Program-made: the position numbers and the translations under genes
Shown here: positions 16,181 to 25,827 of the stretch, one piece after another
Layout: each line of letters opens with the position of its first letter
Position numbering within the stretch: the stretch's first letter is position 1
Assembly: GCF_021023135.1 (NCBI RefSeq)
Contig: NZ_PGFV01000001.1
Span: forward strand, 1,083,383 to 1,147,382
DNA from: Brevibacterium sp. CCUG 69071
Lineage (GTDB): Bacteria; Actinomycetota; Actinomycetes; Actinomycetales; Brevibacteriaceae
Direction of reading: 5' to 3'
DNA length: 64,000 bases
Notes under the pieces: model-generated
What the model was told of the DNA's origin: nothing
The model's input: the letters and a program-made list of their open reading frames with translations, nothing else
Databases searched by the model: none

Positions 16181-19100
16181 GTGACCGCATCCACTCCGCA
16201 GCACCCAGACGCTCAGCGCTCTCCCGCCGATCCGCAGCTCTCCGCAGCTCCTCCGGAGCCGGCGGCGGACCAGTTCCCCGCGACGGGCCAGTCCCCCGCG
16301 ACTCCGCAGTTTCCGGCGGGACCGCGTCCCCGTGAGGATCGCACGCTCGTCGACATCCTCCTCGAGACAGCGGGCGCCCACGGCGATCAGCCCGCGATCG
16401 ACGACGGAACCCGAGTGCTCAGCTACTCCGAGATCATCGTCGCCATCCGCGACCTCGCACTCGAGATGTCCGCCCACGGCATCGGCCCCGGTGACAAGGT
16501 CGGTGTGCGTGTGCCCTCGGGTTCGGTCTACCTGTACCTGTCGATCCTGGCCACGATGATGCTCGGCGCCGCCTACGTCCCCGTCGACGTCGACGATCCC
16601 GATGAGCGGGCCCGCACGGTCTTCGCCGAGGCGGCCGTGACCGGAGTGATCACCGCCGGTCCCAGCATCGAATCCCGCACCGACCGCGCTCCCCTCGACC
16701 GTTCGCAGCTGCGCTCCCCGCAGCCCGACGACGACTGCTGGGTGATCTTCACCTCCGGTTCGACCGGCACCCCGAAGGGCGTGGCCGTGACCCATCGCAG
16801 CGCCGCGGCCTTCGTCGACGCCGAGGCGGCCATGTTCTGTCAGGCCGAACCGCTGGGTCCAGGTGACCGCGTGCTCGCCGGGCTGTCCGTGGCCTTCGAC
16901 GCCAGCTGTGAGGAGATGTGGCTGGCCTGGCGGCACGGCGCCTGCCTGGTGCCCGCCCCGCGCACACTCGTCAAATCCGGCATGGACCTGGGACCGTGGC
17001 TGTCCTCGCGGCAGATCACCGTGGTCTCAACGGTGCCGACCCTGGCCGCCCTGTGGCCGGCCGAGAGCCTCGACAACGTCCGACTCCTCATCTTCGGCGG
17101 CGAGGCCTGTCCCCCGGAGCTGGGTCGCCGGCTCAGCGACGACGACCGCGAAGTGTGGAACACCTACGGACCCACCGAGGCGACCGTCGTCGCCTGCGGT
17201 GCGATGCTCGACGGCACGGAGCCGGTGCGCATCGGCCTGCCCCTCGACGGCTGGGCACTGGCCGTCGTCGACACACAGGGTCTGCCCGTCGCCGAGGGCG
17301 AGACCGGTGAGCTCATCATCGGCGGGGTCGGCCTCGCCCGGTACCTCGACCCGGCCAAGGACGCAGAGAAGTTCGCGTCCATGCCCAGCCTCGGCTGGGA
17401 ACGGGCGTACCGCTCCGGAGACCTCGTGGTCAATGACTCGCAGGGACTGATCTTCGTCGGACGCGCCGATGAGCAGATCAAGCTCGGCGGCCGGAGGATC
17501 GAACTCGGTGAGATCGATGCCGCCCTCCAGGCCCTGCCCGGGGTTGAAGGAGCCGCCGCCGCGGTGAAGAAGACACCCGCCGGGACGGACATCCTCATCG
17601 GCTACCTCGCCGCAAGCGGTCGGGAGGAAGCGGCGAGCGCCGAGGCCCATCCGCGCATCGCCAAATGGGAGGCGCAGCTGCGCCGCGAACTGCCCGCCGC
17701 CCTCGTGCCCCGGCTGGCGCTGATCGAAGAGCTGCCGACGAAGACCTCCGGCAAGGTCGACCGCAACACTCTGCCCTGGCCGGTCGGCGATGCTGAGACC
17801 GGCGAGGACTCGGATGAGTTCTACGACTCCGACACCGAATGGATCGCCGAACAATGGGCCTCCGTCCTCGGAACCAGACCGGGCAATGCCACGGACTTCT
17901 TCACCGCCGGCGGCGGCTCCCTGACCGCCGCCCAACTGGTCTCGCGGCTGCGCACACGGCATACGAGCGTGACCGTCGGCGACATCTACGCTCATCCGCG
18001 CTTCGGGGCACTGGCAACGGTCTGCCTCGGCGGGGAGGGCGCGGCCGCCCCCGCCCGACCGCGCCGCACGATCGGCCGGACCTCGAAGGGGATGCAGGCC
18101 TTCCAGACGCTGCTGGCGATTCCGGTCCATATCCTCGGCGGGGTCAGGTGGGTCGTCATCGCCATGCTGCTGGCCAACCTCGGCGCCTCACTGGGTGCGG
18201 ACCTGCCGGTGACGCCCTGGCCGGTCGTCATCGTCCTCTTCCTCGTCTTCGTCACCGCCTGGGGACGGATGCTCATCTCCGCACTCGCGGCGCGGCTGCT
18301 CATGCTCGGCATCACCCCCGGGGACTATCCCCGGTCGGGATGGGTGCACAAACGTCTGTGGCTGGCCGAGCACATCAACGACCTCGCCGCCGCGGTCTCC
18401 GTGGCCAGCGCCCCCTGGGTCAGCTGGTACGCGAAGCTGCTGGGCAACCGGATCGGTCCCGATGCGGACCTGCACTCGGCTCCCCCGGTCACCGGCTTCC
18501 TCACTCTCGGCGAGGGGGCGGCCATCGAACCCGAGGTCGACCTCAAGGGCTGGTGGGTCGACGGCGATCTGCTGCGCATCGGCGACATCGAGGTCGGAGC
18601 CCATGCCACGGTCGGCGCCCGCTCCACCCTCATGCCCGGGACCCGAGTCGGCCCCGGGGCACTCGTCGAGGCCGGCTCCGCCGTGACCGGTCGGGTGCGG
18701 AAGAACCAGATCTACTCCGGCTCCCCGGCCGTGCGGGTCGGCAAGGCGAAGAAGACCTGGCCGGCGCCCCCTGAGCGCAGACGTCTGCCCTTCCTCTTCT
18801 ATGCCATCGGTTCGCAGCTGAATGCGGCCCTGCCCTATCTCGCCGCGGTGCCCGGCCTGGCACTCATGCTCGCCGTCTCCGGGATCGAGGTGCTCGAATC
18901 CCCGTGGCTGCTGCTCGCCTGGTCACCGGCCGTGGCCTGCATCTGGTTCGTCTGCACGGCCCTGTTCATCCTCGCCTCCGTGCGGATCCTGGCGATCGGA
19001 ATGGAAGAGGGCGAATTCCCGGTCCGCTCCGCCCGCGGCTACCGGGTGTGGGCGACCGAGCGTCTGCTCGACCTCGCCCGTGACCTCCTCTTCCCTCTCT

Positions 19101-20308
19101 ACGCCTCCATGCTCACCCCCTGGTGGCTGCGCCTCCTCGGGGCGAAGGTGGGACCCGGCACGGAGATCTCGACCGTGGTGTTCGTGCCGAAGATGACGAC
19201 CATCGCCGCCGGCGCCTTCCTCGCCGATGACACGATGGTCGCCAGCTACGAACTCGGCCACGGCTGGATGCGCGCGGGCCGGGCGAAGGTCGGCAAACGC
19301 GCCTTCCTCGGCAACTCCGGCATCGCCTCACCCGGACGCCGGGTGCCGAAGAACTCCCTGGTCGCCGTGCTCTCGGCGGCACCGGCGAAGGCGAAGAAGG
19401 GCTCCTCCTGGCTCGGGTCTCCCCCGGTGCAGCTGCGCCGGGCCTCGGTCGATGCGGACGAGACGCTGACCTATGCGCCGAAGCTCGGGGTCAAGATGGC
19501 CCGCGGATTCTTCGAGACCCTGCGGATCACCTCGGTGCTGGCCGGTGGGGCACTCATCGCCGCCGTCATCCTCACGATCTGGTCCCTGCTCGCTCTGCCG
19601 GGCGGATGGGGCGGATCGGACGGTTCCGGCGCGGCTGAGACAGCCGGTACGGCAGCCGGGGACGGTTCGTTCTTCGGCACCATCGCCCTCGCCCTGCTCA
19701 CCTCGGGCGTGGTGATGATGGCTGCCGGCGCGGTTGCCGCGGGACTGGCCGTGGCCGCCAAATGGATCTGCGTCGGCCGCATCAAGGACGGGGAGCACCC
19801 CCTGTGGTCCTCGTTCATCTGGCGCAACGAGGTTGCCGACTGCTTCGTCGAACTCGTCGCCGCCCCGTGGTTCACCCGCAACGCCGTGGGCACCCCCGCC
19901 ATCGTCTGGTACCTGCGGGCGATGGGCGCGAAGATCGGGCACGGGGTCTGGTGCGAGTCCTATTGGCTGCCGGAGACGGACCTCGTCCACCTCGGCGACA
20001 ATTCGACCATCAACCGCGGCTGCGTGGTCCAGACCCACCTGTTCCACGACCGGGTGATGAGCCTCGACGCCGTCGAACTCGAATCCGGTGCGACCTTGGG
20101 CCCCAACAGCGTGATCCTGCCCGCCTCAACGCTGGGCACGAATGCGACCGTCGGCGCGACCTCACTGGTCATGCGCGGCGAATTCGTGCCCGCCCATGCG
20201 TACTTCAGCGGCAATCCTGTCATACCCTGGGTTGATGCACCAGAACTTCCCGCCCTCGACGAACACGAAGAATCCGACGCCGCAGAAGCAGGACGAGCAC
20301 ATGCTTGA
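16181..20308 (+). CDS. Pls/PosA-type single-module non-ribosomal peptide synthetase
   Basis: A 1375-residue synthetase. The adenylation domain (about 50-535) has WVIFTSGSTGTPKG, NTYGPTEAT, YRSGDLVV, GRADEQIKLGGRRIE and Lys525. The carrier domain (about 545-615) has FFTAGGGSLTAAQL with attachment Ser580. The C-terminal half has three pairs of membrane helices (about 650-703, 880-935, 1116-1195), each pair followed by a left-handed beta-helix, hexapeptide-repeat-like soluble domain. This A-T-TM6-C1/C2/C3 order is that of poly-epsilon-lysine synthetase, which makes isopeptide-linked homopolymers. Pocket residues align as D240 A241 E244 S283 I304 G306 T328 V336 V337 K525, which I recall as lysine-like. 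There is no thioesterase and no classical condensation domain. The start is GTG. The stop overlaps the M1 peptidase start by eight bases. Confidence 0.9.
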   Translation: MTASTPQHPDAQRSPADPQLSAAPPEPAADQFPATGQSPATPQFPAGPRPREDRTLVDILLETAGAHGDQPAIDDGTRVLSYSEIIVAIRDLALEMSAHGIGPGDKVGVRVPSGSVYLYLSILATMMLGAAYVPVDVDDPDERARTVFAEAAVTGVITAGPSIESRTDRAPLDRSQLRSPQPDDDCWVIFTSGSTGTPKGVAVTHRSAAAFVDAEAAMFCQAEPLGPGDRVLAGLSVAFDASCEEMWLAWRHGACLVPAPRTLVKSGMDLGPWLSSRQITVVSTVPTLAALWPAESLDNVRLLIFGGEACPPELGRRLSDDDREVWNTYGPTEATVVACGAMLDGTEPVRIGLPLDGWALAVVDTQGLPVAEGETGELIIGGVGLARYLDPAKDAEKFASMPSLGWERAYRSGDLVVNDSQGLIFVGRADEQIKLGGRRIELGEIDAALQALPGVEGAAAAVKKTPAGTDILIGYLAASGREEAASAEAHPRIAKWEAQLRRELPAALVPRLALIEELPTKTSGKVDRNTLPWPVGDAETGEDSDEFYDSDTEWIAEQWASVLGTRPGNATDFFTAGGGSLTAAQLVSRLRTRHTSVTVGDIYAHPRFGALATVCLGGEGAAAPARPRRTIGRTSKGMQAFQTLLAIPVHILGGVRWVVIAMLLANLGASLGADLPVTPWPVVIVLFLVFVTAWGRMLISALAARLLMLGITPGDYPRSGWVHKRLWLAEHINDLAAAVSVASAPWVSWYAKLLGNRIGPDADLHSAPPVTGFLTLGEGAAIEPEVDLKGWWVDGDLLRIGDIEVGAHATVGARSTLMPGTRVGPGALVEAGSAVTGRVRKNQIYSGSPAVRVGKAKKTWPAPPERRRLPFLFYAIGSQLNAALPYLAAVPGLALMLAVSGIEVLESPWLLLAWSPAVACIWFVCTALFILASVRILAIGMEEGEFPVRSARGYRVWATERLLDLARDLLFPLYASMLTPWWLRLLGAKVGPGTEISTVVFVPKMTTIAAGAFLADDTMVASYELGHGWMRAGRAKVGKRAFLGNSGIASPGRRVPKNSLVAVLSAAPAKAKKGSSWLGSPPVQLRRASVDADETLTYAPKLGVKMARGFFETLRITSVLAGGALIAAVILTIWSLLALPGGWGGSDGSGAAETAGTAAGDGSFFGTIALALLTSGVVMMAAGAVAAGLAVAAKWICVGRIKDGEHPLWSSFIWRNEVADCFVELVAAPWFTRNAVGTPAIVWYLRAMGAKIGHGVWCESYWLPETDLVHLGDNSTINRGCVVQTHLFHDRVMSLDAVELESGATLGPNSVILPASTLGTNATVGATSLVMRGEFVPAHAYFSGNPVIPWVDAPELPALDEHEESDAAEAGRAHA

Positions 20309-21605
20309 TCCCTACACTCCAGGGGTCGGCAGCACCGAGTTGAGGATCGACCACTACGATCTCGATCTCGACTACCGGATCGGTCCGAATCGCCTCTCCG
20401 CGAAGGCCGTCCTGACCGGGCGCGTGCTCACGGACACCTCGAGCATCGTCCTCGACCTCACCGGTCTGCGGGTGACCAAGGCCAGCGTCAACGGTTCCAA
20501 AGTGCGGTTCTCGACCCGCGGGAAGAAGCTGCGTCTGTCGACGGGAGCACTGCACAAGAACCAGCCGGTGCGCATCGACATCGCCTACGTCGGCAACCCC
20601 CGTCCGGCGATCGGAACCTGGGGCGATATCGGCTGGGAGGAGCTCGAGGACGGTGTGCTCGTAGCTGGTCAGCCGGTCGGCGCCTCGACGTGGTTCCCCT
20701 GCAACGACCACCCGTCGGAGAAGTCGAAGTACCGGATCAGGTTGCTCACCGAGTCCGAGTACACAGTTGTCTCCAACGGTCGGCTCACCGACAAGGTGCG
20801 CAAGGCCGGGCGGACCGCCTGGACCTACGAATCGACGACGCCGCTGGCCAGCTACCTGGCCACGATCCAGATCGGCCGGTACCGGCACTCGCAGATCGCC
20901 GCCGAGGATCGGTACCCCGAGGCCCCCGTCCCGCTGGGTCTCTACGCCGGTGAGCACTGGCTGCGGGCGGCCACCCGGCTGCGGATCCAGCATCGGATGA
21001 TGAACCTGTTCATCGACCGGTTCGGCCCCTACCCCTTCGAGGTCTACGACGTGGTCGTGACCGATGACGAGCTCGAGATCCCCTTGGAGTCCCAGCCGCT
21101 GTCGGTGCTCGGACCCAATCATCTCGGCCCCGAGTGGGAGGCCGAACGCCTCGTCGCCCATGAGATGGCCCACCAGTGGTTCGGCAATTCGCTGACCCCG
21201 CGCCGCTGGGCCGACATCTGGCTCAACGAGGGATTCGCCTGCTATGCCGAGTGGCTGTGGTCCGAGGAGTCCGGGCGCGGCAGCGCCGATGATTGTGCGG
21301 AGTCCTGGAGAGAGGCCTTGGCGGCTCAGCCGCAGGACATCATGCTCGGCGACCCGGGCGGGCCGGATATGTTCGATGACCGCGTGTACAAGCGCGGTGC
21401 CCTGTGTCTGCACGCCCTGCGGCTGACGATCGGCGATGAGGCGTTCTTCACCGCGATCGGCGAGTGGACGACGAAGCACCGGCACGGTTCGGTCGAGACC
21501 GCTGACTTCATCGAGTGCGTCACCCAGGTGGCGGGCCGTGACGTCGCCGAGGTGGTCCATCCCTGGCTGAATGAGCTGGAGCTGCCCGAGCTGCCGCGCC
21601 GCTGA
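20301..21605 (+). CDS. M1-family zinc metallopeptidase
   Basis: A 434-residue peptidase with an N-terminal beta domain (about 1-190) and a catalytic domain carrying HEMAHQWFGN (HExxH) followed 18 residues later by the third zinc ligand Glu in WLNEGFACYAEWLW. The exopeptidase GxMEN loop is replaced by EIPLESQPLSV, as in a short actinobacterial M1 subgroup. The large C-terminal helical domain of full-length aminopeptidase N is missing. ATG 20301 is preferred, because GCAGGACGAG precedes it. An alternative ATG is at 20235. It overlaps the Pls-like synthetase by eight bases, so the two are probably made together. It may trim or degrade that synthetase's product. No signal peptide is seen, so it is likely cytoplasmic. 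Confidence 0.9.
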   Translation: MLDPYTPGVGSTELRIDHYDLDLDYRIGPNRLSAKAVLTGRVLTDTSSIVLDLTGLRVTKASVNGSKVRFSTRGKKLRLSTGALHKNQPVRIDIAYVGNPRPAIGTWGDIGWEELEDGVLVAGQPVGASTWFPCNDHPSEKSKYRIRLLTESEYTVVSNGRLTDKVRKAGRTAWTYESTTPLASYLATIQIGRYRHSQIAAEDRYPEAPVPLGLYAGEHWLRAATRLRIQHRMMNLFIDRFGPYPFEVYDVVVTDDELEIPLESQPLSVLGPNHLGPEWEAERLVAHEMAHQWFGNSLTPRRWADIWLNEGFACYAEWLWSEESGRGSADDCAESWREALAAQPQDIMLGDPGGPDMFDDRVYKRGALCLHALRLTIGDEAFFTAIGEWTTKHRHGSVETADFIECVTQVAGRDVAEVVHPWLNELELPELPRR

Positions 21606-21620
21606 GGCCGCGCCGCTGAG
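21593..21620. repeat. 14-bp perfect tandem duplication across the M1 peptidase stop
   Basis: GCCGCGCCGCTGAG occurs at 21593-21606 and again at 21607-21620. The first copy contains the TGA stop of the M1 peptidase (21603-21605). Confidence 0.9.
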
Positions 21621-21687
21621 ACCATGGCGCTGACGTCGGTCGCTGGTGAGGCGGCTGACTTCCGCTCGGTGGTGAAGCGCCCGGCGT

Positions 21688-22467
21688 TCAGTCGGTGGTG
21701 AGGCGGCGGACGAGGATGTCCGAGTTGCCGTGGCGTCCCACCGAGACGAATCCCAGGTCGTGGTAGAGATGGGCCGCCCCGTTGCCGTCTTCGACGGAGA
21801 GGCTCACGGCCGGGAAGCCGCTGATCCGAGCCAGCGTGCAGACGACGTCGAGGAGGGCTCCCCCGATGCCCTGTGACTGGTGATCGGGCAGGACGGCGAT
21901 CGAGAGTTCGGGGATGTCTGCTGCGACCCAGCCATAGCCGGTGAAGGGTCCGTTGTCTCCCTCGCCGCTGGCACTGTCGCTGTCGTCGGCGCTCTCTTCC
22001 GCCGAACTGACGGTGTTGTCGATGAGGTCGCCGTCGGCTTCCGTGTCGTCGTTGTTTCCGGTGTTGTCGTCGGCGCCCGTGTCGTCGGTTCCCGTGTCAT
22101 TGCCGGCTGCGGTGCCGTCCTTGACGGTCCTGTCGCGCTTGTCGATGACCGCGTCGATATCGGCCAGCCGCAGCCAGGCCAGTCCGATGATCTCGGACTC
22201 GGAGTCCTCATCGGCTCGGGCAGCGACGGCGATATCGCCGCGTCGACCCCATCCCTTGTAGTAGAAGGCGGCATCCTCGCGCTGCGCCAGCTCCTCGAGC
22301 TCGATCCGCGGTTTATCCATCGACCAGTTGAAGCACAGGTCGAGGAACGGCAGAAAGGTCTCATCGGCGGTCTCGGACGGCAGCGGCCGGATCCGGTTCC
22401 GCAACGTTTCGCGGTCCTTCGCCCCCACCTCGGCGGTCTCATCGCTGCGGTTCTGGCCTTCGTTCAT
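21688..22467 (-). CDS. GNAT-family N-acetyltransferase with acidic low-complexity insert
   Basis: A 259-residue protein. The C-terminal part is a recognisable GNAT domain: LSIAVLPDHQSQGIGGALL is the beta4/acetyl-CoA-binding loop (Q/RxxGxG/A) and VSLSVEDGNGAAHLYHDLGFVSVG is the beta5-alpha4 segment. The first 120 residues include GLAWLRLADIDAV, an earlier beta strand pair. Between these lies an insert of about 65 residues rich in Asp, Thr, Gly, Asn and Glu (near 133-195), unusual for the family and likely a disordered loop. Substrate unknown. The ATG overlaps the MATE gene stop (ATGA), so the two genes form one transcript with MATE first. Confidence 0.85.
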   Translation of the reverse strand: MNEGQNRSDETAEVGAKDRETLRNRIRPLPSETADETFLPFLDLCFNWSMDKPRIELEELAQREDAAFYYKGWGRRGDIAVAARADEDSESEIIGLAWLRLADIDAVIDKRDRTVKDGTAAGNDTGTDDTGADDNTGNNDDTEADGDLIDNTVSSAEESADDSDSASGEGDNGPFTGYGWVAADIPELSIAVLPDHQSQGIGGALLDVVCTLARISGFPAVSLSVEDGNGAAHLYHDLGFVSVGRHGNSDILVRRLTTD

Positions 22468-23780
22468 GAAATCCCCTTTTCGACGGCGCGGGTGATCCAA
22501 TCGCGGTTGCGGACCCGCCATCCCAAGGTCACCGCGCGCAGGCCCACGAATCCGATGCTGAAGGCGGCCCACAGTCCGGCTGCCCCGGGCCAGATGTCGA
22601 CGGTCGGGATCAGCAGGAGAGCGTATCCGCCCACCGCAATCAATTGTGCCAGAGCAAGGTAGCGTGCATCCTCGGCGCCCATGAGGACTCCGTCCAGGAC
22701 GAACACATACCCGGCGATCGGCATGCTCAGCGCGAGGATCGGCAGGAGTCCCGCGAGGACCGTGATGACGTCCGGGTCGGAGGAGAATCCGCGCGGGATG
22801 ATCCCGGACCCGGCGAGCAGGATGACGCCGACGATGACGCCGAACACGATCCCCCACAGGCAGAGGCGGCGATTGATGGCCGCGACGGCATCGGTGTTTC
22901 CGGCCCCCAGCTGCAGACCGATCATCGCCTGCCCGGCGATGGCCAGCGAATCGAGGGCGAGGGCAAGGGCGAAGAAGATGCTCTGGGCCACCTGGATCGC
23001 GGCGAGCTCCGTGGTGCCCATCGAGGTCGCAATGAACACGAGGATGATCAGCGCCGCACGCAGGGAGGCGTTGCGCACGAGCAGCCACCCCGAGGTCTTC
23101 GCCGAGGTGAAGACACCGGACCAATCGGGTCGGACGCTGGCGTGGAGGCGATGAGCCGCGCGGATCGAGATGGTCAGGTAGACCGCACACATGCCGGCCT
23201 GGGCGATGACCGTGCCCAGCGCGGAACCCGCGACGCCCATGTCGAAGCCGTAGATGAACAGTGCGTTGAGGCCGATATTGGCAACACAGCCGGCCGCCGC
23301 CACGATCAGCGGCGTCTTCGTGTCCTGGAGGCCACGCAGCAGTCCGGTCGCCGCGACGACGGTGAGCATGAAAGGCAGTCCCCACCAAGAGATGGCGAGG
23401 TAGGAATGTGCGCCGGCGGCGGTCTCGGCGTCGGGGCCGAAGGCGGCGATCACCGGCGAGAGCAGGGGCAGCCCGATCGCCACGAGCAGTACCGAGGTGC
23501 ACAGCGCGAGCCAGATGCCGTCGAATCCGGCCGTGATCGCCCCGGGCCGGTCTCCCGCACCCATGCGCTTGGCCACCCGTGGGGTCGTCGCATAGGCGAG
23601 GAAGACCATCAGCCCGAGAACCGTCTGCAGGATCGTCGAGGCGATCGCCAGCGATCCCAGGGCCCCGGCGCCGAGGTGGCCCACCATGGCCGTATCCGAG
23701 AGCAGGAAAACGGGTTCGGCGATCAGGGCTCCGAGAGCCGGAAGGGCCAAACGGAGAATGTCCTTGTCGATCGCTGCCAC
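22464..23780 (-). CDS. MATE-family efflux transporter (DinF type)
   Basis: A 438-residue protein with twelve predicted membrane helices in two related halves. Features of the DinF branch are visible: an N-terminal helix with LALPALGALIAEPVFLLSDTAMVGHLG, ATGLLRGLQDTKTP in the fifth or sixth helix, and the second-half counterpart SLAIAGQAMIGLQLGAG. MATE proteins export cationic compounds or drugs in exchange for H+ or Na+. The substrate is unknown. It is the first gene of a two-gene unit with the GNAT gene. An export pump paired with an acetyltransferase could be a self-protection pair, but that is a guess. Confidence 0.93.
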   Translation of the reverse strand: MAAIDKDILRLALPALGALIAEPVFLLSDTAMVGHLGAGALGSLAIASTILQTVLGLMVFLAYATTPRVAKRMGAGDRPGAITAGFDGIWLALCTSVLLVAIGLPLLSPVIAAFGPDAETAAGAHSYLAISWWGLPFMLTVVAATGLLRGLQDTKTPLIVAAAGCVANIGLNALFIYGFDMGVAGSALGTVIAQAGMCAVYLTISIRAAHRLHASVRPDWSGVFTSAKTSGWLLVRNASLRAALIILVFIATSMGTTELAAIQVAQSIFFALALALDSLAIAGQAMIGLQLGAGNTDAVAAINRRLCLWGIVFGVIVGVILLAGSGIIPRGFSSDPDVITVLAGLLPILALSMPIAGYVFVLDGVLMGAEDARYLALAQLIAVGGYALLLIPTVDIWPGAAGLWAAFSIGFVGLRAVTLGWRVRNRDWITRAVEKGIS

Positions 23781-23806
23781 GGATCGAGTCTAACGAATAC
23801 GGAGGT

Positions 23807-23830
23807 GGTGGGCCTGCGGGTGGGCCTGCG
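23807..23830. repeat. 12-bp perfect tandem duplication beside the thiolase stop
   Basis: GGTGGGCCTGCG is repeated exactly at 23807-23818 and 23819-23830, two bases downstream (on the minus strand) of the thiolase stop codon at 23833-23835. Confidence 0.9.
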
Positions 23831-23832
23831 AC

Positions 23833-25032
23833 TCAGCAGACTTCGAAGAGTCCCGCAGCTCCCTGCCCGCCGCCGATGCACATGGTGACGACGACAAACT
23901 TCACGCCGCGACGTCGACCTTCGATCAGCGCGTGCCCGACGAGTCGGGCACCGGTCATGCCGTAGGGGTGTCCGACCGAGATGCCTCCGCCATCGACGTT
24001 GTACTTCTCCGGGTCGATGCCCAGACGGTCTCGGCAGTACAGCGCCTGGACCGCGAAGGCCTCATTGAGTTCCCACAGACCGATGTCGTCGATCGAGAGT
24101 CCGTGGGTCTTGAGCAGCTTCGGGATCGCGAAGACCGGACCGATGCCCATCTCGTCGGGATCACAGCCGGCCACGGCCATGCCCCGATAGATGCCCAGCG
24201 GCTCGAGGCCGCGACGGCTGGCCTCATCGCCCGACATGAGCACCGAGGCCGACGATCCGTCGGAGAGCTGTGAGGCGTTGCCGGCCGTGATGCTCGGCAC
24301 CTTCGAGGCGACCCCGGGTTCGAGCACGGGGTTGAGTCCTGCCAGGCTCTCGAGAGTCGTCGAGGGGCGGTTGCCCTCATCGGCGTCGAGCACGACGTCC
24401 TGTCGAGAGGTCTCCTTGGTCGCCTTGTCGACGACGACCTCCGTCGTCGGCAGCGCCACGATCTCCGCATCGAACCGACCGGCCTCCTGCGCGGCGGCGG
24501 TGCGCTGCTGCGAGGACAGGGAGTACTCGTCCTGGGCTTCCCGGCTCACGCCGTAGCGCTCGGCGACCACTTCGGCGGTGGCGAGCATCGGGTAGTAGAG
24601 GCCGGGCACCTTCTCCTCAAGCCACGGATCCTTGGCCCTGAACGTGTTCATCTTGTCGTTCTGCACGAGCGACACCGACTCCACGCCGCCGCCGACGGCG
24701 ATCTCCTGGCCGTCGACGAGGATCTGCTTCGCGGCCGTGGCGATCGCCATCAGACCCGAGGAGCACTGACGATCGATCGACATGCCGGGCACGGTCGTCG
24801 GCAGACCTGCGCGCAGTGCGCCCTGTCGGCCGATGTTCGTCGACTGGCTTCCCTGCTGCAGTGCGGCACCGAGGATGACGTCCTCGACCTCACCGCCTTC
24901 CAGTCCGGCCCGTTCGACGGCGTGCTTGATCGCATGACCGGCCAGCTCCTGCGCCTGGGTGTCGTTGAAGGCACCCCGGTAGGCCTTGCCGATCGGCGTC
25001 CTGGCGGTCGAGACGATGACTGCTTCTCTCAT
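23833..25032 (-). CDS. acetyl-CoA C-acetyltransferase (thiolase)
   Basis: A 399-residue thiolase. The nucleophilic cysteine lies in [13 protein letters not shown] (near residue 90), the general-base His in WELNEAF-type [15 protein letters not shown] and [17 protein letters not shown], and the second active-site Cys in [16 protein letters not shown] at the C-terminus. Length is normal. It either cleaves 3-ketoacyl-CoA in beta-oxidation or joins two acetyl-CoA molecules. The gene is 51 bases downstream of a FabG-like ketoreductase on the same strand, a pairing seen in short polyhydroxybutyrate or acyl-CoA operons, but no synthase gene is present here. AAAGG precedes the ATG. Confidence 0.95.
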   Translation of the reverse strand: MREAVIVSTARTPIGKAYRGAFNDTQAQELAGHAIKHAVERAGLEGGEVEDVILGAALQQGSQSTNIGRQGALRAGLPTTVPGMSIDRQCSSGLMAIATAAKQILVDGQEIAVGGGVESVSLVQNDKMNTFRAKDPWLEEKVPGLYYPMLATAEVVAERYGVSREAQDEYSLSSQQRTAAAQEAGRFDAEIVALPTTEVVVDKATKETSRQDVVLDADEGNRPSTTLESLAGLNPVLEPGVASKVPSITAGNASQLSDGSSASVLMSGDEASRRGLEPLGIYRGMAVAGCDPDEMGIGPVFAIPKLLKTHGLSIDDIGLWELNEAFAVQALYCRDRLGIDPEKYNVDGGGISVGHPYGMTGARLVGHALIEGRRRGVKFVVVTMCIGGGQGAAGLFEVC

Positions 25033-25083
25033 GGTTCAAACCTTTCACAGCGGTGGAGCATGGGTGGGAGTGGCCGGACCGGG

Positions 25084-25827
25084 TCAGGCCTTCGGGCCGC
25101 CGGCGACGTAGATGACCTGTCCGGAGACGAATCCTGCTCCTTCGGAGGCCAGGAAGGACGCGGTGTGGGCGATGTCCTCCGGCTTGCCGGAACGGGCGAC
25201 CGGGATCTCCTTGGTCGCAGCGGTGACGAAGTCATCGAAGCTCACACCCACCCGCTCGGCGGTGGCCTTGGTCATATCGGTCTCGATGAAGCCGGGTGCG
25301 ATAGCGTTGGCCGTGACGCCGAACTTTCCGAGTTCGATCGCCCAGGTCTTCGTCATCCCCTGAATGCCGGCCTTGGCTGCCGAGTAGTTGGTCTGCCCGC
25401 GGTTACCCAGCGCCGAGGTCGACGACATCGACACGATGCGACCGAACTTCTCCTCGACCATGTAGGACTGCACCGCCTTGGCCATGTTGAACGCTCCGCC
25501 GAGGTGCACGGAGAGGACCTTGTCGAACTCCTCGTACGTCATCTTGAACAGCAGGTTGTCGCGCAGGATGCCGGCGTTGTTGATGAGCACGGTAGGTGCG
25601 CCGAGAGTCTGGGCGACCTGGTCGACGGCGGCCTTGACCGATGACTCGTCGGAGACGTCTGCTTCGAGGCCGAGCGCCTCTCCCCCTGCCGCGGTGATGG
25701 CTGAGACGGTGTCCTCGGTCGGGCCCATATCGAGCACAGCGACCTTGAGTCCGTCCGAGCTCAGACGCTTGGCGATGGCCGCACCGATGCCGCGTCCGCC
25801 GCCGGTGACGATTGCTGTTCGAGTCAT
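25084..25827 (-). CDS. short-chain dehydrogenase, 3-oxoacyl-(ACP/CoA) reductase type
   Basis: A 247-residue SDR enzyme. The cofactor loop is TGGGRGIGAAIA (residues 8-19), NNAG is at about 89-92, and the catalytic Ser, Tyr and Lys appear as MSSTSALGNRGQTNYSAAKAG. The C-terminal GFVSGQVIYVAGG is characteristic of FabG-like reductases. It reduces 3-oxoacyl thioesters with NAD(P)H. Its partner thiolase downstream suggests acyl-CoA metabolism rather than the main fatty acid synthase. AAGGAG stands before the ATG. The gene is divergent from the Liv-type ABC operon, with 299 bases between. Confidence 0.94.
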   Translation of the reverse strand: MTRTAIVTGGGRGIGAAIAKRLSSDGLKVAVLDMGPTEDTVSAITAAGGEALGLEADVSDESSVKAAVDQVAQTLGAPTVLINNAGILRDNLLFKMTYEEFDKVLSVHLGGAFNMAKAVQSYMVEEKFGRIVSMSSTSALGNRGQTNYSAAKAGIQGMTKTWAIELGKFGVTANAIAPGFIETDMTKATAERVGVSFDDFVTAATKEIPVARSGKPEDIAHTASFLASEGAGFVSGQVIYVAGGPKA

